Source of the DNA: Anaerolineales bacterium
Lineage (GTDB): Bacteria; Chloroflexota; Anaerolineae; Anaerolineales; Villigracilaceae
Length of the DNA stretch: 64,000 nucleotides
Direction: 5' to 3'
Assembly: GCA_020634885.1 (NCBI GenBank)
Contig: JACKAW010000003.1
Location: 186,001 to 250,000 of the forward strand
This document shows positions 49,335 to 61,100 of this stretch, one piece after another; within the stretch, counting starts at the first letter, position 1; the number at the start of each line of letters is the position of its first letter. Under the pieces are notes generated by a model, which did no database searches, was not told the DNA's origin, and was given only the letters and a program-made list of their open reading frames with translations. The position numbers were made by a program, and so were the translations under genes.

Positions 49335-51317
49335 CTACAGTTTTATTTCTAAGTCATTGAAATCTAATATGTCATTTTCAAAGCCGAAGAAGGTGTAAAA
49401 GCGCGCATTTTCTTGATGGGTTTCAAGCAAAAGAGAAATTGCCGGTTCTTTGTGGGCATAGTAACGTGAACGCCAGCCATAGGTGGAATTGGGGTCGGCG
49501 CGCAGGGTAGTAAATTTTCCTTCGCCGTTTAGCAAGCCAGTTTGAATTTTGTATGTACTCGCTTCATAATTCAAGAGAAGCGAGTTTTCTTTTTTTGTGA
49601 AGGGGACATCGTTCAAGAGCCAATGCAAGGTGTAGTGATGTGGTTCATTTGCTGTGAGATCGTCGATGACCAACCATCGATTCCCTTCCAATGCCATGAC
49701 GGTGCGTTGGTGGCGGACGGGTTTGTAGCCATCGTGTTCGCCTTGCCAGAGATTTTCTGTGTGCTTTAGGACTTTGCCCTTCGCCCAATTCGTCCACGTG
49801 AAGCGGCTGACCATGGTCATTTGGTCTCTGCCATCTGCGGTCACTGTGTTATGCGCGGACGTGCGCGCCAGACCGTTGCGCCAGACACCTTCGCCAGTGT
49901 AGAGGCAGGTTCCAGCATCAATGACGATGTTATCGTTGCCCATCCACAAGTCCATGTGGAGTTGGTCAGCGTGCGAGGGGCGGGAGGTGAAGTCGGTGCA
50001 GCGGAGGATGGCACGGGAGTTGGTGTTGTGAAGGATGTAGGTTCCGCCATGGGGGAATGAGGTTTTGACCTCCCCCCTAGCCCCTCTCCTAAAAGAAGAG
50101 GGAGATTCTGCGCCACAGACCCAAAAGACATCTTCGTCCCAAACGCCGGGCTCAAATATGGGTTGACCGGTGGTGATGACTGAGCCGAGTTGCAATAGCG
50201 GACGATAGTCTGTGAAGTCGCAGTTGTTGAGGGGCAGGACGAGTGCGCCGTCGTTGGAGCCGTAGACGGGCATTTGTCCGGTGGTGGGGGTGATGAGGTG
50301 GGAGAGGTAATTAATAGAATTGGAAAGAGCAGAGAGTAGATGATTGGAGAATGGAGATTGGTTGAGTTTGCCGAGTTGCACCGCATAAAGATAGAGGTGC
50401 AGAATGAAGCGATGGTAGTTGAGGGAGTACATGGCGTAACTGCCATCGGGGAAGATTTGCTTGGCGGCTTCTTCTTCAAGCAGGCGTTTGCCGAGGTGGA
50501 AATATTTTTTCGCGTCTTTCAGTTCAGGGAATAATAGACCCACCATCCATAGACTGAAGGCTTCGCTGATGGTGTGATTGCTGCGGGTGGAGATGGCGTA
50601 ACCGATGTTTTTGTAAATGCGTTCGGCTTGGGCGGCGAGGTATTCGGTAAATTGGGAGATTTGCAAATTGGTGGTGGATGGCGAATGGATGAAGGCGTAG
50701 AAGCCGAAGGTCCATGCCATGAGACGGAGGGCGATCTCTTGTCCGTCTTTCCAGTTGGCGCCGGTGTTGGGGGAATTATTGTCCGCCCAATCTTGGATGA
50801 GTTGCCAGAAGGCTTGGGGGTATTTTTCGTCGCCTGTTGCAGTGTAGGCGCGGACGAGGGTGTAGACGAAGGCGAAGCGGTTCGGTTCCCAGATGAATTT
50901 GATGTCGGTGGCGGAATCATCGGAGATTTGGGACCAATGTTTTTGTGTGCCGTCGTTCCAAATGGGAGGGAAGCCAGTTTGACGATATTCGTGGGAGAAG
51001 TATTTGAGTTCGCCGTTGAGAAGTTTGTTTGCTTCTTCGATGGCTTGTGTCCCGTAATCAGGGCGAGGAGACCTCGCCCCTACGGACGCAAAGAATTTAG
51101 GGGCGTTTTGTTTGCGCCATATGGCGTAGGAGTCTGCGTCGGAGGGGATGGATGGGTGGAGCCAATGTTTGAGGGGACGGTCATCCCATGCGTATTGCGG
51201 AGTCTGCAGGCGGATGAGTCCGGTGCGGAGGCGGAAGGCGTAGGCGAGGCGAAAGGCTGACCAACGTGGACCCAGTTCGAGGTAGAGCGAGGCGAGAGTT
51301 CGGAGTTTAGTCAACAT
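49335..51317 (-). CDS. Heparinase II/III family protein (polysaccharide lyase-like)
   Basis: 660 residues. An N-terminal alpha/alpha toroid (about 100-400) and a C-terminal beta-sandwich heparinase II/III domain (about 420-620, TDFTSRPSHADQLHMDLWM and DAGTCLYTGEG) match alginate- and heparin-lyase-like proteins often found in exopolysaccharide loci. No signal peptide is evident. Two palindromic repeats are inserted in frame, encoding GARSPRPDYG at about residues 79-88 and SPSSFRRGARGEVK at about 403-416. It overlaps the start of the WecA-type gene by 11 bp. Substrate unknown. Confidence 0.85.
   Translation of the reverse strand: MLTKLRTLASLYLELGPRWSAFRLAYAFRLRTGLIRLQTPQYAWDDRPLKHWLHPSIPSDADSYAIWRKQNAPKFFASVGARSPRPDYGTQAIEEANKLLNGELKYFSHEYRQTGFPPIWNDGTQKHWSQISDDSATDIKFIWEPNRFAFVYTLVRAYTATGDEKYPQAFWQLIQDWADNNSPNTGANWKDGQEIALRLMAWTFGFYAFIHSPSTTNLQISQFTEYLAAQAERIYKNIGYAISTRSNHTISEAFSLWMVGLLFPELKDAKKYFHLGKRLLEEEAAKQIFPDGSYAMYSLNYHRFILHLYLYAVQLGKLNQSPFSNHLLSALSNSINYLSHLITPTTGQMPVYGSNDGALVLPLNNCDFTDYRPLLQLGSVITTGQPIFEPGVWDEDVFWVCGAESPSSFRRGARGEVKTSFPHGGTYILHNTNSRAILRCTDFTSRPSHADQLHMDLWMGNDNIVIDAGTCLYTGEGVWRNGLARTSAHNTVTADGRDQMTMVSRFTWTNWAKGKVLKHTENLWQGEHDGYKPVRHQRTVMALEGNRWLVIDDLTANEPHHYTLHWLLNDVPFTKKENSLLLNYEASTYKIQTGLLNGEGKFTTLRADPNSTYGWRSRYYAHKEPAISLLLETHQENARFYTFFGFENDILDFNDLEIKL
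50058..50110. repeat. Palindromic repeat inserted in heparinase-like gene (second copy)
   Basis: The segment has an inner hairpin CCCTCT/AGAGGG and outer C/T-rich flanks (CCTCCCCCCTAGCCC). It encodes SPSSFRRGARGEVK in frame without breaking the gene. Such elements are widespread in some Chloroflexota and cyanobacteria. Confidence 0.65.
51061..51083. repeat. GGGCGAGG palindrome inserted in heparinase-like gene
   Basis: GGGCGAGG (51061-51068) pairs perfectly with CCTCGCCC (51072-51079) and is followed by CTAC. It is the same family as 6629-6687 and is translated in frame as part of GARSPRPDYG. Confidence 0.75.
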
Positions 51318-52317
51318 TCTTTAGCCGGGAAACGTATCGAGATAGGATCAGCCAGAGAAGCGGAAGTCCAATAATAATTAAGGGCGGGGCGTAGGGTTGT
51401 CCCCAGGACCAGGCGTAGGCGAGGGCGGCGGCGAGGAGGGTGAGCAAAATGTAGAGCGCGCTGACTTGGGCGTGTTTGTAGCCGCCGATGACGAGACGTT
51501 GATAGAGGTGTGTGCGATGCGCGGAGAAAACGGGTTCGCGTTTGAGGGCGCGGCGGATGAAGGTGACGCCCGCGTCCATGATGAAGGTCCACATCAGGAG
51601 GGTGCCGAGCATGAGAGCGTCGCCGCCTTCACTGGCGGATAGGAGCGGAAGGACGGCGAAGGTGTAACCGAGGAAGGTGCTGCCTGCGTCGCCCATGAAA
51701 ATTTTGGCGGGTGACCAGTTGTGAAAGAGAAAGCCCAAACTGCCCGCGCCAACAGCGAGTGCGACCCAAAAGACAAAGTTGTGACTCGTGCGCGTGGCGA
51801 GGAACATCCAACCGAGGGCGGCGGCGAGCGCGACCCCGCCTGCAATGCCGTCGATGCCGTCCATGAAGTTGTAGGCGTTGGTGAGACCGACGATCCAGAG
51901 AATGGTGATGATGAAGCCAATGATGCCGAGCGGAAGTTGCCCGAAGAGCGGAATGGTGACGGATTTGAAATAGCCCATGCCAAGCACGGAGGCGAGTGCG
52001 ACCAAACCTTGCACGGCAAAGCGGACTCGCGGGCTGAGCGAATGGACATCGTCTCGCCAGCCGAGGTAGGCAATGACCGCGCCGCAGACGAGATAGATGA
52101 GGCTGTGAGTGAGATTGGCTTGGAAGGCAGCGACACATCCCACCACGAGGACGACGATGACAATCGCCACGCCCCCACCACGCGGAGTAGGCGCGGAATG
52201 GGAACTGCGTTCGTTGGGATGGTCAATGATGCGTCGGCGTTCGGCATATTGACGGATGATCCAAACGCTGAGGGCGGAGAGGATGGTGAGGAGTGCGAAG
52301 ATGAGGATGGAGGTCAC
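51307..52317 (-). CDS. WecA/MraY-type polyprenyl-phosphate glycosylphosphotransferase
   Basis: 336 residues, about ten to eleven TM helices. Transfers a sugar-1-phosphate from a UDP-sugar to undecaprenyl phosphate, starting an O-antigen, EPS or wall polymer. Motifs: RGGGVAIV, NAYNFMDGIDG, MGDAGS and the His-rich AHRTHLYQRL. It is closer to WecA/WbpL than to MraY. It precedes and overlaps the heparinase-like gene by 11 bp, suggesting coupled expression of a surface-polysaccharide synthesis and processing pair. Confidence 0.88.
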   Translation of the reverse strand: MTSILIFALLTILSALSVWIIRQYAERRRIIDHPNERSSHSAPTPRGGGVAIVIVVLVVGCVAAFQANLTHSLIYLVCGAVIAYLGWRDDVHSLSPRVRFAVQGLVALASVLGMGYFKSVTIPLFGQLPLGIIGFIITILWIVGLTNAYNFMDGIDGIAGGVALAAALGWMFLATRTSHNFVFWVALAVGAGSLGFLFHNWSPAKIFMGDAGSTFLGYTFAVLPLLSASEGGDALMLGTLLMWTFIMDAGVTFIRRALKREPVFSAHRTHLYQRLVIGGYKHAQVSALYILLTLLAAALAYAWSWGQPYAPPLIIIGLPLLWLILSRYVSRLKNVD

Positions 52318-52377
52318 GGGGTGATTCTATCCGAGAATTAGAGCAAAAGGCTTAATGCGAATGGCGCGAAAAACGAA

Positions 52378-52800
52378 CTACAAGTCTTTCGTAAAAAAAT
52401 AGCGTTGATGTCCATGCGGGAAGTCTGTGAGTTCACCATAGACTCGATAACCTTGCTTCTTATAAAACTCAGGTGCTTGGAAGCTAAAGGTATCCAGATA
52501 GACGTGTTGTGCTCCGCGTTTGCGGGCTTCTTCTTCGGCGAGTGCCAGCAGACGCGCCCCGTAGCCTTTGCGGCGCAGGTCAGGTTGCAGCCACATCAGG
52601 TCGATGTAGAGCCAGTTCCAGTACGCGAGGGCGATGACCCCACCCGCGATCTTTTCTTCAGGGTCGTAGATGACGAAACAAATCCGCTTCGCATTTTCTG
52701 CTCCGGCTTGTTCTTCGTTGAACGCATTGATGCCCCCGCCGATAGCTTCCCAGATCAGGTCTTCGATCTTTTCCACTTGTTGAATCCGATATTCGTTCAT
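52378..52800 (-). CDS. GNAT family N-acetyltransferase
   Basis: 140 residues. Contains the GNAT strand-and-loop pattern with the acetyl-CoA motif RRKGYGARLLALAEEEARKR and the C-terminal FYKKQGYRVYGEL. Substrate unknown. The ATG at 52800 is supported by GAGG a few bases upstream; extra upstream codons overlap the next gene region. It lies on the minus strand between the polysaccharide genes and the BadF-type kinase gene. Confidence 0.82.
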   Translation of the reverse strand: MNEYRIQQVEKIEDLIWEAIGGGINAFNEEQAGAENAKRICFVIYDPEEKIAGGVIALAYWNWLYIDLMWLQPDLRRKGYGARLLALAEEEARKRGAQHVYLDTFSFQAPEFYKKQGYRVYGELTDFPHGHQRYFFTKDL

Positions 52801-52842
52801 GAGTGCCTCCATGCTTTCATCATACACCCAGCAGCCGCTATC

Positions 52843-53814
52843 TCACTTCACCACTTCCCTCGCGGACTCAACCATCTCGTCCCGCACGGCATAGCCATCG
52901 AAACCCGCCTGCTCCATGCCGAGGATGACCGCCCCAACTACGGGCGGACAGTTGAGCCGAATCAATGTTGCGTGCGGACAATGTGCCAGTACCACTTCAC
53001 GCATGGGGGTTGTGATAAGTTCACCCGCCTCAAAAATACTACCTGATTGCACGATCTCAAACGCTTCATTTTCCATTTCGATCTGACGCGCCACCGCAAC
53101 CGCCAGCCAGCCCAATTCTTCGCCCGCCCAACAAATCACCTTTTGCGCGGCATGGTCACCTACACGGGCAGCTTGTATCACATCCAACGCAAGGAATGGG
53201 AAGAGGTTATATTGTCCGTTCGAGAGACCTTCCATTAAGTCTTCTTCGTTTTTTGCGTCCACGGCTTTCAAATAGATCTCGGTCAACACGGTGGCGGGGA
53301 TGCGCTTGATCCACGCGTAGTTGACCATCTGCAAGCCATAGCCCACGATCTCTGCCGCGCCGCCAAATTCACCAAAGAGCGCACCATTGCCAACAATACG
53401 TCCCTCTTTGCCGCTGCGGTTTCGTCCACGGCAATTGTTGGAAGAGCCCGCTGTCACATTCACACCGATTCCGCGCGTTGCACCGGCATATAAACCATTC
53501 CAACCATCGTTGACCACTTCCAACGGGCAGGATAAACCCAACTTTGAAATTTCTCTCAAATGAGATTCTCGGTCGGATAAAAAATCGTATCCGGCTACGC
53601 CGAAGCCTGCTCCTGCTATTTGAGTCACATCCACGCCTGCCATGACTCGTGCCCCCTCAAAAGACTCTTGCAAAGCGTTGAACAAGCCATCATAGCCAAC
53701 GGTTTGATAATTTCCGCCCCATGCTTTGCCAAACCCAACGCAATGCCCATGTTCATCCACGATCAAAGCGTGAGTTTTGGAAGAGCCTACATCAATGCCT
53801 AAAAAATATTTCAT
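52843..53814 (-). CDS. BadF/BadG/BcrA/BcrD-type ATPase (N-acetylglucosamine kinase-like)
   Basis: 323 residues of the ASKHA kinase fold. Phosphate-1 motif GIDVGSSKTHALIVD, the adenosine-motif region FEIVQSGSIFEAG and the central VNDGWNGLYAGATRG and VTAGSSNNCRGR segments are clear. Most relatives phosphorylate amino sugars (GlcNAc or glucosamine). The adjacent GH4 gene starts only 9 bp upstream of it in transcription order, which supports a sugar-scavenging pair. Confidence 0.82.
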   Translation of the reverse strand: MKYFLGIDVGSSKTHALIVDEHGHCVGFGKAWGGNYQTVGYDGLFNALQESFEGARVMAGVDVTQIAGAGFGVAGYDFLSDRESHLREISKLGLSCPLEVVNDGWNGLYAGATRGIGVNVTAGSSNNCRGRNRSGKEGRIVGNGALFGEFGGAAEIVGYGLQMVNYAWIKRIPATVLTEIYLKAVDAKNEEDLMEGLSNGQYNLFPFLALDVIQAARVGDHAAQKVICWAGEELGWLAVAVARQIEMENEAFEIVQSGSIFEAGELITTPMREVVLAHCPHATLIRLNCPPVVGAVILGMEQAGFDGYAVRDEMVESAREVVK

Positions 53815-53823
53815 CGTCGCTTC

Positions 53824-55116
53824 TCACTGCTTGAATTGCGGCAGCCATTGCTGGTTGGTCGCCAGCATGTCATCGCGCACGGCTTCGGCTTTTTCGGCAC
53901 TCGGTCCGAGCGGATGGGCAAGCAGCGCTTCGAGCATGGCGTCTTTATCGCCGTGAATGGCGGCTTGCACGGTCAGTAGTTCGTAACGCTTCACGCGAGA
54001 AACAAGCTCGAAGCACGAATCAGGCAGCGGGTCCGCTTGAAGCGGGTGTATCCCGTTTTTATCCACCGTGGCGGGCAATTCCAGCACCCAATCGGCGGGG
54101 TAATCTTTTACGGCTCCATCGTTGCACGTGTTGACCACATGCACTTCGCCGAGGTCGTTGTAATGCGAGTTGATAAGCTGTGTGGCAAGCGTGGAATAAT
54201 ATGCGCCGCCGCGCTTCATCAGGTCGGCGGGCGGTTCGGTGAGGTTGGGGTCGGCGTACTCTTTGAGCAGGTCGTTTTCGATCTCCATTACCTGCTCGGC
54301 GCGTGAGGGTGGCCACTGCAATTGTTCTTTGAACTTTTTTTCGGTGTAATAAAAATATTGCAGGTAATAATTGGGAATCATGCCAAGCGTTTCAAGCGCG
54401 GTAACATCCCATTCAGGATGTTCTTCTTTTTTGAGGTCTTCGAGAAAGGCAGGGAAAATAAATTGCCACATCTCTTCGCCATCCACTTTGAAACCGCGAT
54501 GCCAGGTAAGATGATTTAAGCCAAGCGTATTCAACACGGCGTGATGTGGTTCGATCTTGCTGCCGGTGACCTTTTCCAATCCATCTAAAATTTTCATCTT
54601 AGTGGTGATGCCCACATTGCAAACCCCCACCGAGGGCACATCGGGCGCGTAGCGTGTGAGCGCCTCGGTAACAAGACCGGCAGGGTTGGTGAAATTTGCC
54701 AACAACGCACCCGGCGCAACCTCACGAATATCATCTGCGATGCTCAACAACACGGGGATGGTACGCAGCGCCTTTGCCATGCCGCCCACGCCGGTGGTCT
54801 CCTGCCCGATCAACCCATGCCGCAAACCGAGATATTCATCGCCGCGCCGTGCGGGCATCATACCGACTCTTAATTGGGTGGTGACATAGGACGCCCCTGC
54901 CACCGCTTCTTTCTGGACTGTGGAGAGAGTCACCTTAAACGGCTCTCCCTTCGCTCGAACCATTCTCTGTGCAAAACCACCCACGATCTCCAGCCGCTGG
55001 GGGTCAATATCCATCAGGCAGAGTTCGGTGATGGGAAGTGAATTGACGCGGGCAAGAAAGCCGTTCACTAATTCGGGGGTGTAGGTGGAGCCGCCTCCAA
55101 CGACTGTGATCTTCAT
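53824..55116 (-). CDS. Glycoside hydrolase family 4 (6-phospho-beta-glucosidase type)
   Basis: 430 residues. GH4 enzymes use NAD and a divalent metal to cleave phospho- or free glycosides by oxidation and elimination. The NAD-binding GGGSTYTPEL is at the N-terminus; the metal ligands are Cys166 in GVCNVG and His202 in LNHLTW. The enzyme appears intact. ATG 55116 is preferred because AGGAGG lies 9 nt upstream. It and the kinase gene that follows (9 bp gap) form an operon for use of a glycoside or phosphorylated sugar. Confidence 0.9.
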   Translation of the reverse strand: MKITVVGGGSTYTPELVNGFLARVNSLPITELCLMDIDPQRLEIVGGFAQRMVRAKGEPFKVTLSTVQKEAVAGASYVTTQLRVGMMPARRGDEYLGLRHGLIGQETTGVGGMAKALRTIPVLLSIADDIREVAPGALLANFTNPAGLVTEALTRYAPDVPSVGVCNVGITTKMKILDGLEKVTGSKIEPHHAVLNTLGLNHLTWHRGFKVDGEEMWQFIFPAFLEDLKKEEHPEWDVTALETLGMIPNYYLQYFYYTEKKFKEQLQWPPSRAEQVMEIENDLLKEYADPNLTEPPADLMKRGGAYYSTLATQLINSHYNDLGEVHVVNTCNDGAVKDYPADWVLELPATVDKNGIHPLQADPLPDSCFELVSRVKRYELLTVQAAIHGDKDAMLEALLAHPLGPSAEKAEAVRDDMLATNQQWLPQFKQ

Positions 55117-55197
55117 AAACAAAAACCTCCTGCAAGTGCCCGCAATTGGTTTTTTAGGTTGAGGGCAGGCAGGTAAATTTTATCAGCCTGCGCAGCG

Positions 55198-58100
55198 TTA
55201 CTGCGTATGCGAAGCCAGCAATATTTGTATCATCTCTGCCAGTTGTTTGAGTTTCACCGGCTTGCTGATGTATTCTGTCGCTCCGGCTTCGAGGCAGCGT
55301 TCCCGGTCGCCGGTCATGGCTAGGGCGGTCAGCGCCACTATGGGCACGGAGGTGAAGCGCGGGTCTGTTCGCAGGCGGCGGATGGCTTCCAAGCCATCCA
55401 TGACGGGCATTTGAATATCCATCAAAATCAGGTCTGGAGGAGTTAAATCGGCGCGTTCAATGGCTTCACGTCCATTGGCTGCTTTTATAACTTTATAGCC
55501 TTTGTCTTCCAAATAATCACCCATGACCATGATATTGGTTTCCATGTCTTCAGCCAGCAGAACGGTGAATTTTGGGTCGCTTGAATTTTCTTCGCGATTT
55601 TGGTTATGTGATTGCTGCTGCATGTCAGAATCTCCTATGAACATTGATCGATATTCAGGGTCTGTGTTCCAAGGAATAGTGACCATAAACGTACTCCCAT
55701 GCCCCACTGTGCTTTCCACCTTTACACTTCCTCCATGAAGTTCGGCTAATTCCATTACCAATGCCAGCCCCAAACCAGTCCCTTCATACTCGCGGGTCAG
55801 GCTGCTATCTACCTGCGTAAAGGGGGTGAATAATTTTTTCATATCTTCGTCTGAAATGCCAATGCCGGTATCGACCACAGAAAAGTGGGTGAGTTCACGC
55901 TCTGCATCATTTTCCACCCGCAGGGTGATATCGCCTTTTGGCAGGGTAAATTTGACCGCATTGCTTAATAAGTTGATCAAAATTTGTTTCATGCGCCGCA
56001 TATCTGCGTGGATGGTAGCCACCTGCGGGTCCAATTCAAGCGCCACCCGAATATCTTTCTTCATTGCCGGTTCCTTGATAAAGGACAGGCTCGTCTGGCA
56101 AATATCTGCGACGTATATCTCTTCGAGGTTAAGTTCCAATTTTCCGGCTTCGATCTTGGAAAGGTCGAGGATGTCGTTGATCAGGCTGAGGAGGTGCTGT
56201 CCGCTGGTTTCGATCACCTCCACCATTTTGCGTTGACGTTCATTCAATGAACCGCGAATTTCTTCAAGCAAAATCTCTGCCATGCCTAAAATCCCATTGA
56301 GCGGGGTGCGCAGTTCATGGCTCATATTGGCAAGGAATTCATTCTTTGCCTGAGAGGCTTTTTGCAGCGCGGTGTTGGCGGTGCGCAGTTGATCTCGGCT
56401 TAAGCGTAATGCCTCTTCTGCTGCTTTACGCTCGGCAATGCCGCGCACCACGCTTTGCACCATGATGATCTTGCCGTTCGCATCCCGTACGGGAGAAAGA
56501 TTAATTTCAACGGGAACTTTGCGCCCATCTTTGGCGGTGAATATCCTTTCATAGAGAGGGACATGCTCACCGCGCAAGAGGGCGCCCAGTTTATCGTCGG
56601 AATCTTTGCGCTGTTCGGCTTCTTTCGTAAAGGGGTTTTGGTTGATGTGCCCCAGGCTCAAGTACTCTTCCAGAGTGTATCCAAGCATATCAAGGGCGCG
56701 TTGGTTGGCGCGTAACTCTTCTCCTGTAGCGCCCATCAAGAAAATGCCGTCGTTGGAGTTTTCGAATAAGGCCCGGTATGTCGCTTCGCTTTCACGCAAG
56801 GCAAGCTCAATTTGCTTTCGTTCGGTAATATCTATAAATGCGCCTACCAGCCCAGCCACGTTACTGCTTTCATCATAGAATATATCTTTGACAAAAATAA
56901 CGGGGCGAACAGCGCCATTTTTGTCCATAACAGTTGCTTCGTACACCTGCCGTTCTTTACCCTGCATTAGTTCCATATCTTTGCGGCGGTACATATCTGC
57001 CTGGGATATTTCCCATAGTTCATGGGGGAATTTTCCTTTAATTTCTTCTTCTGTTTTTCCCATAAACTCAGAAAAAGTAGAATTGCAGCCCAAATATCTG
57101 CCCTCTTTATCTTTGTAGAAAACGGGGGTGGGTATTGCATTGAGCAGCGCATTGGTAAAGTTAACGTTGCGTTTTAGTTCGTTATCTGCCTGTTTGCGTT
57201 CTGTGATATCAAAGATGGTGGAGCGGCTCATGAGGAAACGGCCCGTTGCATCGTATTGCGCTGTGGCGCTTAACAAAACCGGCAACAGAGAGCCGTCTTT
57301 TCGAACAAGCTCAAATTCCACATCTTTCACCCAACCGAGTTTTTCAAACAATGGGAAGTTTTCGTAAAAGGCTGTACGGGTCTTTTCGGAGATAAATTCC
57401 ACAATAGGATGACCGATCATTTCCTCGCGGGTGTACCCCAACCAGTTCAACTCGGTCTGGTTGACCATGACAAACTTGCCCTCTGCATTAATGGAGTGAT
57501 ACCCGGTGGGGGCATTCTCGTACAGGTCTTGTACTTCAGCGGTGCGCTGCGTAACTTTTTCTTCCAGGGTGCGGTTCAGTTCCTGTAGTTCCTGTTGGGC
57601 AACCTTAAGGTCATGGATATCAGTGGCGCTGACCAAAACCTGATTGACCATGCCGTTATCATCATGCAGGGGTTGAAACGAAACACGGAACCAGCGCAAA
57701 CCTTTTTTAACCATGCTTTGGGCTTCGTACACAACTTCCTGATCGATCTCACATACTCTTTGAACATAGCTCATTTGCGAGGACGCAAAGGGTTCAGGAA
57801 AGAGATCGCGCATATTACGACCAATAACTTGCTGGGGTGTGCTGTCAAAATCTGAGGCTGCGGTATCGTTCGTGTATAAGAAATTCCCATTTATGTCTAT
57901 TACAGAAATGGCATTGGTCAAACTTTTAACCAAACCACGATATTTTTCTTCACTGGCACGTAACTCTTCAAGGACCCGCCGCCGTTCTGTCACATCGCGA
58001 TGGTTCACCCGTCGTCCGTGGAATTCTCCATTTTCGGCGGTGACGGGCTGGCAGGTGTGGCTGATCCAGCGCACCGCGCCTTCGGCTGTAATGATGCGGA

Positions 58101-61100
58101 ATTCCAAAGACGAGGAATCAGGCAGGGAAAACTTTACAGCACTATGCTGCTCAAAGACCTGGCGATCATCGGGGTGGACAATAAACTGCAGAAGAGAGGG
58201 GTCATTCAAGAATTGATCCCGGTCATACCCTGTAATGCGTTTGCAAGATGGAGACATGTATTGAAGGGTGCGATCTTCATTCACCCAGAATTCCATGTCG
58301 TAGGTAAAATCTGCCACCGTGCGCAAGCGCTCTTCATTTTCACGGAGAATACTCTCAGTTCTTTTCCTGTCTGTAATATCTTGTACGACCGCCATCATGC
58401 GGATGGGAACGCCGTTTTCATCGTAGCTCATTTTGCCCACCTGGCGCAACCAGCGAATATCCCCATTATCAGCACGAATATTGTACTCATAGTCCAGATC
58501 GGCGCGTTGCTGCATGGCTAGCAGATCCAATTGCTGAAGCCTTTCGCGTTCGCCGGGGAGCATCTTTTCTGAAATAAGGTCTTGAGAAATCGGCGTACCG
58601 CGCGGCACTTCAAAGATATCGTACATTTCATCAGAGCAGAGCAGGGTTTGGTCTCTACCGCTCCATTCCATGTAACCGATGCGCCCAATACGCTGCGCCT
58701 CTTTTAATAAAGCCTGGCTCTTGTTCAACGCCTCTTCTGCCTGCTTACGCTCGGTGATATCACGCGCAATACTCATCACCACCGTTCTACCCTGGTACGA
58801 GATCAGGCTGCTGCTGATCTCAACTGGAATTTCACTGCCGTCTTTTTTTCTGTGGTGGGTTTCGAATATTTGCCGCTTTTCAAGCCGCATACGATCAACC
58901 AGTTGTTGAATGGTTTCAGGTTTCAGTGAGGGATCCATATCTGAAATCTTCATGGATAGCAGTTCTTCACGCGAATATCCCAATGAATTAACCGCCGCCT
59001 CATTAACATCCAAAAAGCGTGTATCTGCATCAATAACCCAGACCGTGTCATTCATGCCATTGATCAGATCGCGGTATTTGCTTTCGCTTTCCCGCAGGTC
59101 CTCTTCCGCCTGTTTACGTTCGTTGATCTGCTTTTCCAATTCGAGTATGTATTCACGCTGGGCCCGGTACAGGCGAATATTCTGCATGGTCTGTGCCACC
59201 TGCCCGGAAAAACCCGAAAGCAAAGCGACTTCCTCCCTGCTAAACGCCCGTAATGCATGAACAGAGGCTACGATCAAAACACCGATCACCATCTCTGAAA
59301 TGACGATGGGGATATACAAAATAGACCGCAGCCCTCGTGATTTAACAATTATGTTCTCAGCGTTGGTAAGTTCTGCCGCCTCAGCATCTTGAAGAACAAT
59401 GGCTGTCTTACTTGAAACTGCTGATTTAATATGCGGGTGATCCATCAAATCGGCATAACGTAATTCATCCGGCAATTCCACTGGCAAGGATGGGACAGTC
59501 GCCTCCAGGTACAGTTTGTCACCCTCCAACGTGTAGATGGCGCTGCTCTCCAATTGTAGAACATTGGTGGCGCTTTCAACGATCGTTTGTAAAACTGCAT
59601 CCATCTCCTGAAATGAAGACATCGCCTGACTGACTTCCAACATGGCGCGAAGTCGTTTTTCACTTTCGCGTAAATTCAGTTCTGCCAGTTTCCTTTCGGT
59701 GATATCCTGCATCAACCCTGAGATGGCGATTGGCTTCCCGTCTTTGTCGCATTCCACCTTGCCGAAACTGGTAACCCACATCACCGATCCGGCAGCGTTG
59801 AGAATTCGGTATTCAAAACTCCAATTCCCCTTTTCAGTCAAGGCAGTTCGAATCACTTTTAATATTTCTTCCCTATCGTCTGGGTAAAAATATTGAAGCA
59901 TTTTTTCTGCATCTTCTTCCTGGTCTTCCGCCCCCAATAACTGAGCCGCCTCAAGCGACCAATGCATACGCTTATCCAAAACATCATAACGCCATGCACC
60001 CATACGCGCCGCCACCAAGGTTTGCCGCAATTGAATATTGCTGGTTGTTAACTCTGCTTCGGTCTGTTGATACATGAGCAGGTTGCCGATCTCTGCCACA
60101 ATGGTCTCCAAAGCATGGCGCGCCTGTTCTGAAACAACCACACGAACATGCGAGGAGATGTTCAAGCAACCCAAAACCTGCCCCCGATGGTGAATGGGAA
60201 TAATTGCGGCAGCCCGTAATCCCTCGGCATCGTTATAACTCCTGGCTTTAAGATCAGTTTCGTTCAAGTAGGTGTTATGCCCATTGAGAACCAATTGGGC
60301 GGTGGGAGTATCTTCGGCAAAACTGACAACTGTCGTCACGAATTCTTCACCCAACCCTGTGTGATAAACAAGTTCAAAAGCACGGGTGTTTTTGTTAAAA
60401 AGATACAAACCGCCGCAATCCAATTCTGAAACAGCCGCCGCCGCCTGAAAACAGGCAGCCCAAATCTCTTCTTCGGGCTTGCCTAATGCCGCCAGCCGTG
60501 CCAGATCGCGTTGGGCAGCTATCAGGCGCTCAGACTGCTTGCGTTCGGTCAACTCAATACCCATGCACTGAACTTCCACAGGCTGGTTTTGATCATCGGT
60601 CAGGCAGACAAACTCCCATAATGTGGTGCGTACTCCGCCATCTCGTGCCGGTTTATCAACTTCCACTGAAAATACCGCGCCTGGCTGCGCAACACATTGT
60701 TCAACTACCTTCCGCACACGTTGGTGGTGATATTCACATACTGCGGTCATCACGTCCGAATTTTGGATTCCCTGGGGTTCGAACATCCAGCCAAATTCTT
60801 TTTCAAATCGCGAATTCCAATAGGAATACTTGCCCGCCATGTTCACGCGAATTACAAAATGAGATTGTGAATCGATCAGTGATTTCAGCTTTTTCTCTTT
60901 GGCGATCAATTCATTTTCAGAAAGTTTTCGCTCGGTAATATCAATGCCAATGGATTGAAATTCGGTGACGGTTCCATTTGCATCCAGGAGCGGAGTGTCA
61001 AACCATTGATAGTGGCGAATGCTGCCATCTTCAATGGTTACCGGGTGTTCATAGGTCACTACATGTGGATTTTTTTTAACTTCGTCGTAAAAGGCAGCGG

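Noticed and set aside
50574..51260. Plus-strand frame of 228 residues antisense to the heparinase-like gene
   Set aside because: Antisense shadow: the minus-strand frame has clear domain structure and overlaps the next gene in operon style.
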